In this document: positions 24,295-36,400 of the stretch, piece after piece
Layout: every line of letters starts with the position of its first letter
Numbering within the stretch: position 1 is the first letter of the stretch
Assembly (NCBI GenBank): GCA_021014325.1
Contig: CM037467.1
Coordinates: 12,166,773-12,230,772 of the forward strand
DNA length: 64,000 nt
Direction of reading: 5' to 3'
Origin: Plazaster borealis
Taxonomy: Eukaryota; Echinodermata; Asteroidea; Forcipulatida; Labidiasteridae
Program-made: the position numbers and the translations under genes
Notes under the pieces: generated by a model
Databases searched by the model: none
Told to the model about the DNA's origin: nothing
The model's input: only the letters and a program-made list of their open reading frames with translations

Positions 24295-24668
24295 TTAAAG
24301 GAACTGAACACGCTTGGAAATTGTCAAAGACCAGTGTTCTCACTTGGTGTATCCCAACATATGCATAAAATAACAAGCCTGTGAAAATTTGGGCTCAATT
24401 GGTCTTCGAAGTTGCAAGAAAAGGATGAAAGAAAAAACACCCCTGTTGTACAAATTTGTGTGCTTTCAGATAGGAATAAAAACTTCTTGCAAGAAGTTGT
24501 TATTATTTTAGTGAGAAATTACCTCTTCCTCAAAAATTACGTTACTTCAGAGGGAGTCGTTTCTCACAATGTTTTATACTATCAACAGCTCTCCGTTGCT
24601 TGTTACCAAGTAGGTTTTTATGCTAATATTTGTTTTGAGTAATTACCAAACGTGTACGTTACCTTTAA
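24295..24668 (+). mobile_element. TTAA-flanked miniature element, family 1, copy a
   Basis: About 370 bp non-coding element. The ends are TTAA-AGG.ACTG.ACACG and an inverted AATTACCAAACGTGTACG..CCT-TTAA. An internal hairpin AACTTCTTGCAAGAAGTT is conserved. The TTAA flanks and short inverted ends suggest a piggyBac-type MITE. Confidence 0.8.
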
Positions 24669-24879
24669 AGGGAGGGTATTCCTTTTGATAATTACTCCAA
24701 AAATTAATGACCTTAAGAACTGACTTGGTAAGAAGCACTGCAGCTCTTGAAAAGGTATAACATTTTGAGAAACGCTTCCCTTCTAAGGAATGTGTTTTTT
24801 AGAGAAAGGTATTCACACAAAGAATTTCAACCTGAGAATTGTTTCATGCATGAAATGTTTCCCATATTAATTTTTTTAA

Positions 24880-24983
24880 ATGATTTGGGGTTAAACAAAG
24901 AAGAATTTACTAGAGCGTGATTTGAACCAATGACCTCCGGTTTAAGGTGATGGCGCTCCACCAACTGAGCTATTTAGCCCTAT
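24880..24983 (-). mobile_element. second tRNA-derived SINE family, head
   Basis: The minus strand reads GGGCTAAATAGCTCAGTTGG then TGGAGCGCC and GGTTCAAATCACGC, resembling a class I tRNA with A-box and B-box. It continues into a body that also occurs in pieces at 23880-24030. The anticodon arm does not pair well, so it is a SINE or tRNA relic rather than a functional tRNA. Confidence 0.6.
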
Positions 24984-25526
24984 GTTGGCGGTCTCCCTTG
25001 ATACATCACAGAGTTTGGGTCAAGCTTTTGTATTGCAATCGCCATTAGAACCGCCATTCGAGCCGCCATTAGAAATTTGTTTACGAGCATGACAGCTTTT
25101 GAGTAAAAATGTGTGTGTATGCATGGAATTTATTATTAATCAAGTGAGTGCAGTGCAATCATTTTTAACATTTTGTTTTTCAAGTTTATTTTGATACCGT
25201 CCGTATCGGTAAATAATTATTTCTAAAATGTACCCCCTCTTTTGACAACAAAGAGGGCGGTGTTATATATTACCTCACAACCAGATGGTGCTTAAATATA
25301 CTTCAGGTGTGTTTACATTCATGAGTCACTGCAAACACTTTCTTTTGGTGAAAAAATGTAAACTTTTTCTAATAAGGTCAAAATCCTTCCCCAACAAATA
25401 TATTGCACAATCCAACGGTGACGTTGCAGTGACGTCATTGTGAATATGCAGATTAGAATTATGTTAAGATAAGTGGAAAATGCACTTGGGGTAGATCCAT
25501 TACAAGTGTATTCACTTGAGTGTTAT

Positions 25527-25889
25527 TTAAAGGAACGTTACAGAACTGGTAATTAAAATTTTCTTTAAGATCACTGATTTACATAAAACTGACACGGTCT
25601 AATGATGATGATAGTAGAAAACATCCCTATAAATATTTCTGTCCAAAATGCCATATTTGATGAGAAAAAAAAAACTAATTTCCGATTGGAGTTTATCGCT
25701 CATGAGCGTTTTATTCATGCATTGTATAACACATGCAAATGTGTAAATCGGTTTTTCACTGTTTTCTCGTGACCCAGATGACCGATCGATCTCAAACTTC
25801 TACAGGTTTGTCAGTTTATGTATATGGTGGATTACATAAAGTGCTTAACTGTTTTATTAGCAAAAAACAATTCTGTAATGTTCCTTTAA
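25527..25889. mobile_element. TTAA miniature element, family 3, intergenic copy
   Basis: TTAA flanks with ends AAGGAACGTTACAGAACTGG and the inverted TTCTGTAATGTTCCTT. Internal similarity to 18382-18759. Confidence 0.7.
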
Positions 25890-26414
25890 ATTACGGTGCA
25901 TAATCTTAACCCTAGATACTTGTAAAAAAAATTACTTTAATATTCAGATTGTATTTGTAATCGGTTTGGAATAAACAAAGCAAAAGCACAAGAAGCAGAA
26001 GAATTGTAGTTACTCTGTTCATAATAACGTTTGATATAATAATGATTTCAGTGAGTTTTATTATTTCAGAAATAGGAAGTCAAGACATAGGAAACAGGAA
26101 TGTTTGCTTACACGTTACATGCAAAGTTGTTTTCTCAACTGTTTTTAAAAGATTTATTTTATATTGTTATATTTTTATTTGGTGTAATTCTTTAGTAATA
26201 CTTTTTAGTTTCAGTGCAATTTATTGCAGACACATTGTGAGATAGCAATCGAATAGAAAGTTGGAGAAAACATCCCAATTTGTTTATAGGAATATTGTTA
26301 CTGTTAAGTGCTATGAAATCGGAAATGAGGAGTACCAGAATCGTGATATAAAATACACACAACAAATAGGTCTACTCTAAAACCAGTTTGAAGGGTTTCG
26401 TTTCACACTCTCAC

Positions 26415-26776
26415 TTAAAGGCACTGAACACGTTTGGAAATTGTCGAAGACCAGTGTTCTCACTTGATTTATCCCAACATGTGCATAAAATAACAAGCCT
26501 GTGAAAATTTGGGCTCAATTGGTCAACGAAGTTGCAAGAAAATGATGAAACAAAAAAACAAATTTGTGTGCTTTCAGATAGGAATAAAAACTTCTTGCAA
26601 GAAGTTTTTATTATTTTAGTTAGAAATTACCTCTTTCTCAAAAACTACATTACTTCAGAGGGAGTCGTTCCCTACATTGTTTTATACTATCAACAGCTCT
26701 CCGTTGCTTGTTACCAAGTAGGTTTTTATGCTAATGTTTGTTATGAGTAATTACCAAACGTATACGATGCCTTTAA
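26415..26776 (+). mobile_element. TTAA miniature element, family 1, copy b
   Basis: Same structure, ends and internal hairpin as 24295-24668, with both TTAA flanks intact. Confidence 0.8.
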
Positions 26777-27087
26777 AAACATTTTTCTTTATAAGCGTAC
26801 ACCTAAGTATGCACAAACACTCAATACTTTAGCAATAAATGCTACACGTAAAAAGCCAGACACTGATCGCGAAAATTACTTAAAAAACTGTTATGACGCT
26901 GACCTTTACAACATGTGTTCAATACTACTTCATACTGTACAAATTTACACATTGTCTCATTCTCGTACTATTAATTTAGTACAAAAGTACGAATCGCCTT
27001 GGTAACGAGCAAGTCATGAACAATGTCAATTATCAGTTATTTGAAATCTTACTTTTTAGGTTAGGCCTACTGAGGACGATATATCGC

Positions 27088-27298
27088 TCTAAAAACTCAC
27101 GAGTCAGACATGACCCGGATCCCGGGTTCCTGATCCGTTTCTGGGTCAGGCTGACCCGGAAACTGGTTTAAAACAAATGTGATTCTAGCTCGGATTCTGC
27201 GTAAGTTTGACCCATTTCTGGGTCATTTTAACGCAGACACCAGGTCAGCCTGGGACTCGGAACCGAGTCAATTCTGACACATGAGTTTGAGTGTAGAT
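27088..27298. repeat. GGGTCA palindromic element, copy 5
   Basis: Same family, between RETSAT and the DEG/ENaC gene. It starts ctctaaaaactcacgagtcag and has a perfect IR3 palindrome at 27143-27157. Confidence 0.8.
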
Positions 27299-27572
27299 CA
27301 CAAGTTTAGTTGATGAGGAATTCAGAAACACTAGTACAAAACGCTCGCGACAAATCATAAATCTTCGAAGTTTAACTCACACAACCCATGCTTAAAAACC
27401 TGGGTTTAACCAGAAACCAGATTATGACGTCATGCCTTATGGGGGTCATGAGTCTGGTGCCGGTCTAAAGCATTAGTCGCTGGACGTGTTTACAAACTAG
27501 ACTGATCATTCGGTACTCTCAGAAGGCTGACATAACGCCGTATATACAATATTTTTACCCTTTGGCCCTTTT

Positions 27573-27721
27573 CGAATCCACGGCTTTGGCTTTGGATTCG
27601 GCTTCAGGCTCTGTTCTCTCGTCTGAATCCCTGAACGCATAGCACGCGTATAGTCAAAACCAACTGAGGGGCCTAGCTAGCCTCAGCCTCGGCCAAATCC
27701 GAAGCCGAAGCCGTGGATTCG
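27573..27721. repeat. hexamer-armed foldback, copy 3' of the DEG/ENaC gene
   Basis: Perfect 14-base ends CGAATCCACGGCTT and AAGCCGTGGATTCG, with inner arms of GGCTTT/GGCTTC repeats. It lies about 100 bases past the DEG/ENaC stop codon. Confidence 0.75.
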
Positions 27722-27823
27722 GAAAGGAATAACAAATAAGTATTGCTGTAATACCCTATACACGTGAATACGTAACCACCTCCCGGTTCACTTTGGCGCT
27801 CTTACTACTCTTGCGTATCCGCA

Positions 27824-30800
27824 TCAGAGGCTAGTACTAGTAGCGGGGGTCAAACAATTGTTCTTGATGAGTTTCAAAATCAGACCGATAAATTCACAGA
27901 CGGTTATGAGAGAGAATCCGATGTACAGCCCAACGATGCCGCCAATATCACCGAACAGAGAACTCTCCTGTAGGGACAAACAACAAAACAAAAGAAACTC
28001 TGACAATTTTACCAATGACAAAAACAAAATGGCTGCCACGGATAATAAACTGGAAAAAGACATACATGCGTACCTGATACGATGGCTTTTCTTCGGTTCT
28101 CTCGTAGTTCAGTTCCTCGTAATAAATTTCAAGTCTTGCAACATTTTCACTGAAAAATAAATGTTTAAAAAGTCTTAAAAACAGAGTATTACCAAAACTT
28201 CATGAATTATATTCTTTTGAGCAATGTAAGAAACAACAAGTGGCGTAACTATAGTGAATTGCATAACAAGAGCGCTGAAGTCAGAAGAGGGGCCTGTTTA
28301 AGAAAAATTCAAACGGAAACCACAGTTTTAATTGGCCGGAAGTTCCCTTATGCACCCCTTGTGCACCCTAAAATGTAACCCTAATTTTGGCGCTGGAAAC
28401 AATGTATGCAGTTGGCGTAAAATGTTAGCAAAAGCACTAAATGAACGAAACAACCATTTTTATTTTAGAGTCAGGCCATTTCTTTTTACTTACTAAATAT
28501 TGTCCTCATTTAGGTGCTTCGTCTTATCGTTGATGGAATGTAAGTTGCGCAAAAGAAGTTTCTGTTGGGACGAGAGAGAAAAAATAACAAGTTTTTGGAA
28601 GAAGGGAATAATTAGGATATTCTAGTTTACAATAATACACGTACTTGTGAACATCAGCTGGGACCAATTTCATAGGGACTGCTCATGCAGAAAATATTGC
28701 TCAACAATTTTCAGCTATGCAAACAAAATAAGCAGGAAACCATTTACAGTTGGTACACAGGACTACCGGTATTTATTTTGGCTGGTAACCCTTTTCTGGT
28801 ATTAAAGCAGAATGTTTTGGTGGTTAGCTACTTTCTGTGCATTAAGCAGCTCTTTTTTCCAGTGAGTCTTCAATTTTAAAACTAGTTACACTAAAACCTC
28901 TCTTTACCGGCGGTTTACAATGTGGCTCTATATAAATCCTTTATACAAAGGATCTTTATAAGTAACACTCATATAATTTATTTATAATTACGTTTTTATA
29001 TAAATCCTGCTTGAAACCCTCGGACAAAGTTACATTGCATTCCACATTTTCTTAAAAAGCGTACAATATGTTGTGTATTCCTTCAATTTTAAGGTTAAAT
29101 TGACTATCTTACCGCGAAATTCCTTGAAGGCCATAGCGACATTGAACTGGTCTTCGTATAATAAATGTCACTGAAATTAAAGCAAAAGTAACAATAATAA
29201 TAAAAGTACATAAAAAAAGATACCCATCTTTTTAAGTTTCAAGACTTTGAAAAATAAATAAATGTAGACCTATATAGTTTAACTTCACTCGTTACATTCG
29301 TTATAGTTAATGGCCAACTTGTGGAAACAATTTGCTCCCCTAAATACTGTCTGCAAAAACGCTAGTTCAGACAGTTCTCAAAATAATGAATGGCTTCGGC
29401 AGTGGCTATGGCTTGATCGCTGAAACATTCCTATTCTTCAACGTTGGTGTTTAAGCCAACAGCCATAGGCGTAGCCAAAGTTGCTTGATTTACACACGGT
29501 CTAAGAGTCCGGTTGACTCTTCAAACCTTATCTTTGTAGGCGGCCATTTTGATTTTTTTCTTCCATTATTAGATTTGAATCGATGTAGCCAAATCAAGGC
29601 TGGAAGTGAGAAATTGTCAGGCACCCTTCATGCAATCATTAGTGTTCACTTGTACGGCAGACAGGGAACAAGATCAATATGTCATCGCAACTTACCTACA
29701 CTGTTCTGGACAATTGCATTTTAACTTATCATGATGATATACAAAATATACCAGGTGTTTGCATAGATCTGAACAGAGAAAAAGAAAAAGAAAATCAAAT
29801 TAATAGGCCTATTATGTAATATTTGTAATTCAAAGTAATTTTATTAAAATATTAGGACTGCAATAAGGACTGTAATATCAAAATTGTAAAGCAATTGCTG
29901 CGACAGTCAAAATGGGCCGTGCCCCCCTCCCCCCTTAACGAAGTCCAATCAATGGGAGAAAAAAGACAAGTCCTCGGTTATACTGGGTCGACAATCGTGT
30001 GTGCTGGAGAAAGGTACACTTCATAATGATGACCAAAATGATGTGGGAGGACAATAGTGTGTCCCTTTTATTAACTGACACATTCTTGATATTATTTTCC
30101 CTGTAGTGGTGACAGGTCTCTCATTTAGGTCGAATTAAACCGAGCCAAACCAACCGGGACGATGCACATTAGTTTCTTATCAGAGTCGGCAATTCGTACA
30201 TTGAGTTGATTTGCAACGGCTTAAAGTAAGATTTGGGGTTTTGCCTGGTGTGGAAGGTTACGGAAAGTTACTGGTGAATGTTTACAACCTCATCTGGAAG
30301 TAGTGGTGCATGGTCCAAGGGTTGAGACAGTGTGCCCTGTTCATTCCCCAAAAAGAAAGACAGACAGATGAAGACACTGCTCGAAACGTCGGGATTATCC
30401 CCTAAGGCTTCTTTGACCCGCCACTACTCACAGAAGATAAATATAAGTATGCTAATCTCTGTAATACCTTGCGTATCATTCAACAGTCTACACCTTGTTC
30501 CGTCTAACTCCAGTGTGTCCGAACACTCACATTGTTCCTTGATATGCTTATGGACGCATGTCTTCTTACATAACTGTAGAGAAAGATAATGCCGTTGGTT
30601 TTTATCCAAGATTTTGTCGCCCAAATGCACGATAAATGAGGGTCGCATAACCGAAGGGAAGTTGTTTTTTTATTTTATGAATTACTGGACAAAAACTGGT
30701 TTAAAAAAAGGGTCGAAAACTTTGTCAAAAACATGGCCTAAAAAATGGTCGAAAGTTGTCAGAAAACTGGTCGAAAACTAAAACAGCGTTTTCTCCATCT

Positions 30801-33498
30801 TTTGCATCTTACCAGGCTTCTGCCGTTTCAAAACCTTGGCTGGGGTTACGGCTTCGGCTTGGGTACCGGCTCCGGCTCGGGATCCGTCATCAATTTGCAC
30901 ATATTATTTTCGGAGCCGAAGCCGGAGTCGGAGCCTAAACCGAGGTGTGGGAAAAGCTCCATCAGTTAGTCGCGAAAATCTTTGGCAAAGATTAAGTCAC
31001 ATTGAATAAAGAACAGAATCTCAACGCCAAGTTCAATAATTTTGAAACAGTTCAGTCAACTTCAATTATACATTTTGAAAACAAAGTTGGGAAACACCTC
31101 GTTTGTCAAAAGTCACTGGTCATAGCCAGAAGAAAACCGATATCGTCAGATTTTCTTCTGTATACATTTTTTGTTTTGTTCTTTTCCCCGTAAAAATGTA
31201 TTTTTTAATTTGTTATTTTTTTTTAAAACTTAAAGTATACACTGTGTTTATCTTAACTCACCCCGCGGTCGTAGTCTTCAGACGGATTAGTCTTTCGGAT
31301 TTTCCCGTCTGCAATAATCAAGGTATTCGCCACTTTTTCCTTACACTTTCCATGCGGTGGGCCTTTGCGAATTAAGTCATTCTGAAATACAAATTAAAAA
31401 AAGAACCATTGAAAGACGTTGACCTAACGTAAGATAGCAAAAGAAAACAATAGTACAACAAAGCACGTCACCAAGCGTTGAGGCATGCTCAGCAAGTGTA
31501 CCCTGTTTGGCACACTATACTTTTAAAAGTGAAAATGCGTAAAAAACCTGTTTATGTATAACAACTAAAAGCCATAAGATAATCACACTAGTTTCTCAAC
31601 CGAACTGCAATTTTGGATCAGTGTTTTGGAGGATCTGAACACGTTTGGTAATTGTCAAAGACCAGTGTTCTCACTTGGTGTATCCCAAGATATCCATAAA
31701 ATAACAAGCCTGTGAAAATTTGGGCTCAATTGGTCATCGAAGTTGCAAGAAAATGATGAAAGAAAAAACACCCTTGTTGTACAAATTTGTGTGCTTTCTG
31801 ATAGGAATAAAAGGCTTCTTGCAAGAAGTGTTTTATTATTTTAGTGAGAAATTACCTCTTTCTCAAAAACTACGTTACTTCAGAGGGAGTCGTTTCTCAC
31901 AATGTTCTATACTATCAACAGCTCTCTGTTGCTCGTTACCAAGTCAGTTATGCTGATATGTGTTTTGAGTAATTACCAAACGTGTACAGTGCCTTTAAGG
32001 TAAATGTTGATTTTCAACACTGTCAATTGTTTAATACATGTATTCTCATAGGCCTATGACCTTATGATACAGACAATACATATAAAACAAGTGAAATGTA
32101 TTTATGAATATAAATAAAAAAGAAACACTATCAAAAATGTGGCTACAATAATTGTTAAATCACATCAAAATAACTGAAACAATGAAAGAGGAAAGAGTAT
32201 GGTTCCCGACTCACATATCGAAGACCAATGGATGTGACCGTCCCTGGTTTGATCGTGATGCCGATATCAGTTGGGCTTGGACTGATATGTGTCGGGGTTA
32301 TCGACACTCTTACACCAGCCTCCTGTCCGTAGATACTGATATACTCCGACTGCTCCAGAAATAAGGTCATCTGTAGACCTGACCCGGAAGTAAAACGAAA
32401 AAATCGGATAAGAAGCGGAAGTGATGACGGCGGCAAGGTGAATGATTTCCTGGTCCTATTCATGTCTTATTTATAAAGGGGTGAAACCTCGTACAAAATG
32501 CTTCAGGGACTGTGGGATTTTGGGATGCTAAACTCAAGCTGTTTATGATAAACACTGAATGATAAATAAAGATGTTGATTCAACATAAAGAGTAGAGGAA
32601 GTTTCCGACGAACTAGAAGTGTTGGGCGAACCCAAGAGGCAATGTACCATTATTTGGTGTAGCACCGATCCGTACAATTTGTATACACCACTAATTGCCT
32701 CTACTGGAAGTCGACCAATAATGTTGACCCAACATAGACGAAGCGTCAGCGAGATAAAAACCTGTACGTGACCCGCACGGAGTTTTATGCGTTCAAGCAG
32801 CCGCAGAAGAACTTGGATCGGTTTTAAAAAGATATTTACCATTTCTGGAACCAGTTTTCGATGCGATCATCTTTTGATCCTTATTATTGAATGTGAAACA
32901 ATTCCCATACTTGTCGTTTTGAATCACTTTAATGAGGCTGTAGAAAAGACAGAGGAATAATAAATAAAACCAATATTATTACTTTTAAAATACCAGAGGA
33001 AAATGTGGGAGGGGAGAATGGGGGAGGGGGTAGACTCATTCCAGTCCTTTCCTTTGAACTGCCCCTTTATTCAACATTGAAATTTGTGGCTAGATCAGTT
33101 TGAACTCCATGGTCTACCCCAGAAACCACAGCAGTGGCAAAACGATCCCAACAATACAACATTTGGGCGTGTGGTACCACAGTCCGATCCCCGTTACCTC
33201 ATGTTACATTTCTTCTGTTCGTAAGTACACTGCAGTATGAAGTCCTCCTTCTGGTGCCCAAACTTGGCAACCTCGTCCCCGGAAAGTTCCAAGACGTCGA
33301 CAAGGTCACTGTAGTCGGGCATAGTGCTGAACGTCATGAAGCTGTTCCAGTTTGGGGGGTCAAAGTCTGCCACCCGATCGAACGGTGGTTTGGTGTAGTT
33401 CTTGGGAAATGATTCCCGCATCAGATGGTAAAACTTGGGCTTAAGGAGGCTTTTGTAGGGAAAATACCAATCCGGATCTTTAAAAGGGTCTTCTTTGT
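27824..33498 (-). other. DEG/ENaC exons 19-28: finger, thumb, palm and TM2
   Basis: Exon 19 (33498-33198) resumes the channel with helical finger sequence and [14 protein letters not shown]. Exon 20 has the YGNCFTFN motif and exon 21 [14 protein letters not shown]. Exon 22 carries GPPHGKC, exon 23 LCKKTC and CECSD, exon 24 CNCPEQC, exon 25 SMSLWPS, exon 26 [10 protein letters not shown], exon 27 [11 protein letters not shown]. Exon 28 has [22 protein letters not shown] (TM2). These exons use mixed phases 0, 1 and 2, unlike the uniform phase 1 insert. The cytosolic tail after TM2 is short (about 20 residues). Confidence 0.92.
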
Positions 33499-36400
33499 CT
33501 GAAAGTAAAGCGAGGGCCATTACAAGTTATTTTAGAATAATAACAAAATAGTCACCATGTTTGTAACGATTTTTGTCCCGAATTTTGATTGAGATCTGAT
33601 CACGATATGGCACGTAAAGCTATTTTTTTCTGATCGCAAACTGGTAAATTTAAGCATTGTTATGAACTAAAGTGGCATGATCAAAGAATCAAATATTCAT
33701 TGTCATAGAATCAAGGTTTAATATTGTTTAGTAACTAGTGCTATTCACTGGCAAACTGCTACAAGCCTTGGCTTTCTCAAAACAAAAAAACAAAAAAACA
33801 AACAACAACACATTTTTCACTTGTAAAAATGGTGTTTGTTTTCATGCTCCACTTCTTTCGCACCTCACATTTTACGACAAAATGCTCTCTTTATAGAGAG
33901 GTCAGATACACTTCTGGAAAAAGATTACCCTAGATCTTGCGACCATAATTTTACACTGCATTCCTTGTCACAAAACTACATTTATAAAGCTTGTATTCAC
34001 TGCTCTTACAAATTAAAAAACAAAATACTTGATGTAAAAAAACAAAAAATAAAAAATAAGCCTTGTTTGTCGCGTATTTCCCATGAGGAAAATGGAGTAG
34101 ACGTCCTGAGGTATTATGTTAGAGCGTTTGTACCTTTTGGCGTTTCATTCAGACATTCTATTTCATCGTCTCCCTCATCGCAGTCCCTAACCGTGTTACA
34201 AAGATTACGTTTATGTATGAAATGTCTGGCTTTACCGCTGCTACCGCGACAACAGTGATAACCAGACGGTTCGGTCTCATCTAAAAGAGAGACAGAAGAA
34301 AACATAATGTTTTGAAAACATTTATTTACATTTGTCTCAATTAGAGATCATGCAGTGTAAACAAAATTAAACATAGAAACCATAAATTTGTTCCCAGAAA
34401 AATTGCTTGGTTGTTTTCCACTAATTTGGTATACAAAAAAAAAAATCCAACTAAAAAGTCTCTAGTAGTTATTGCGCTGTAATAAAGGCAATTACATTCT
34501 TCCTGAACGTATATACAATACAATAATGGTCAAGTCTATGTATGAATTTTCGTATTATTCAAGAACCATCAGATGATACAATAGTGTGCTATTTATACGT
34601 ACGGGGAAACTTACCAAACTTAGGGCATCTTTGTTCGTCCCATGCTGGCTTGTTAAACTTCGTCACCCGCTGATTGTTAGTGCAGTCGTTGAAACCGTCA
34701 CATACTTTGGTCTTGTTGATGCACTTTTGTCCCCTAGGTGAGTCGGTTTCTGTACAGTGGAACTCGTACAGGTTGCATTCTAAAGTAGAGAGGTGGAAGA
34801 GATATCAGCAATAGCAACCTCGTTCCCAGGGGCGATCGATCTCGCTGCACCATATTATTTTCCCCAGCTCGCGCTGCTTGCTTAGTGACGAGAGGTATCG
34901 ATACGGCGCGCTGCATGCCCATGGTAGAGAGGCTAAAACAATAGGGACCATTAGAAAGCGGTGCAGGTATGGGATGCGTGTGTGGTTCGGAACATGGATG
35001 ACGTCATTATTCTGTGAAGTAAATTTCAACGTACTCGCACCGCGTTTCTGCATCGCACGTCAAAATGGAAAGTTCACACTGCAAAAACTTGGGTGTTAAC
35101 ATTGACATCATCATGGTTGTTGTCAAATATAATTATATACACAAACAACAAATCTAAATTTAAACCACAGGGTGTTAAATTACACTAATTTCAACTGCAA
35201 AAACAATTACATTGGTGTTATTTTAACAGCCTAAGATGTTAATTTTGATTCTCTCTTCGGTATTTATATGTGACAACACCCATGGTGTCAATTTCAACAA
35301 CCCAGTTTTTGCAGTGCACGTATGGAACCGCAGAAAATTACGGCAAAAATAGTTTTCTTCTGAACTCCAAAATTTGACTTTGCTTTATTGCAAAGATTTG
35401 ATGGGGATTTTATTAAATGTTTGAAGCCTACACTGAACCCGCTAATAATAAGGTAACAACAGTGAAAGTTTGTGTTGTTTCAAATTTAACAAAGGAGGAG
35501 GCCCTCTTTCGTCCGTTCGTCACAAAATCTAATCGTCTTCGCAAAGTATTCAAGTACGCGATACACAAACGCAGCGTGACGTCATATACGCACATGCATG
35601 CAGTCCGTACTTGCACCGTTTTCTAACGGTCCTTAAATAGACCTTTATCGTGCTGTTACACTCTTGGTCATGTTCCTTGTATCCACAAAACAGTAATGGA
35701 TTCTAATAGTCATTTTACCAAAAGAAACCAGACTATTTTGCCCTTCCAGCCTCGGTTTGGTTAAATTGATTTGAAGTGAAGAAACTCAAGATAACCGGAA
35801 AAGGTATAAATCTCAAATCCTTATTTCTGACCCTGTCCTATGACTCCCTCACTGAAACTTTGCCCCAGAAATTACTAAAGTTAAATATAAATATTAGAGT
35901 AATAGCTCTCGGTTGCTTCTTCAATTTCTTTTAAAACTATAACTGACCTGTCACGATATCATCACATGTCAACTCCTCCGCCCATTCGTCCCTCCCATCG
36001 GCACAGTCTGGGAATTTATTGCATGTCTGCCAGTAAGGTATTTCCTGCCCATCTCCGCAACTGAATGCAGCTTTCGAGGAAAAAAAAGGTGATTGTTGCA
36101 TTTTGACCAAGTCTTGCGATCTGTTTGTGTCCCCCCCCGTTAAGCTCTTGCGTATGGCGTATTGTAATAATAATAAACATATGGGATAATTTGTCAGCCA
36201 TTGTACGTTTCCTTTATTGAAGGAAGCAGAGGCGTATTAACTAGATTTTTTTTGATTTTTTTTGATTTTTTTTTTTTTTTTTGGGGGGGGGGAGCGGGGG
36301 CAAAGACAATTTGGGGGCTTGCATTTAACCAATCATTGTACATTTTTTCGGTCTCATTTGGGGGCGGGGATGTCAAGGGTTTTAAGCGGGGGGGGGGCAC

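Larger units (their letters stand above)
24220..27823. other. convergent intergenic region between RETSAT and DEG/ENaC
   Basis: Holds the shared 3' flanks of two converging genes. Contents: two TTAA elements of the seven-copy family (24295-24668 and 26415-26776), a partial related element (from 24665), a tRNA-like SINE head on the minus strand (24880-24983), a TTAA element 25527-25889, an AATAAA at 25970-25975, a GGGTCA element 27088-27298 and a hexamer-armed foldback 27571-27723. No coding exon was seen. Confidence 0.6.

Noticed and set aside
24909..24983. Possible functional tRNA gene on the minus strand
   Set aside because: The D-arm and B-box are tRNA-like, but the anticodon stem does not pair and the sequence continues into a repeated body, so it is a SINE.
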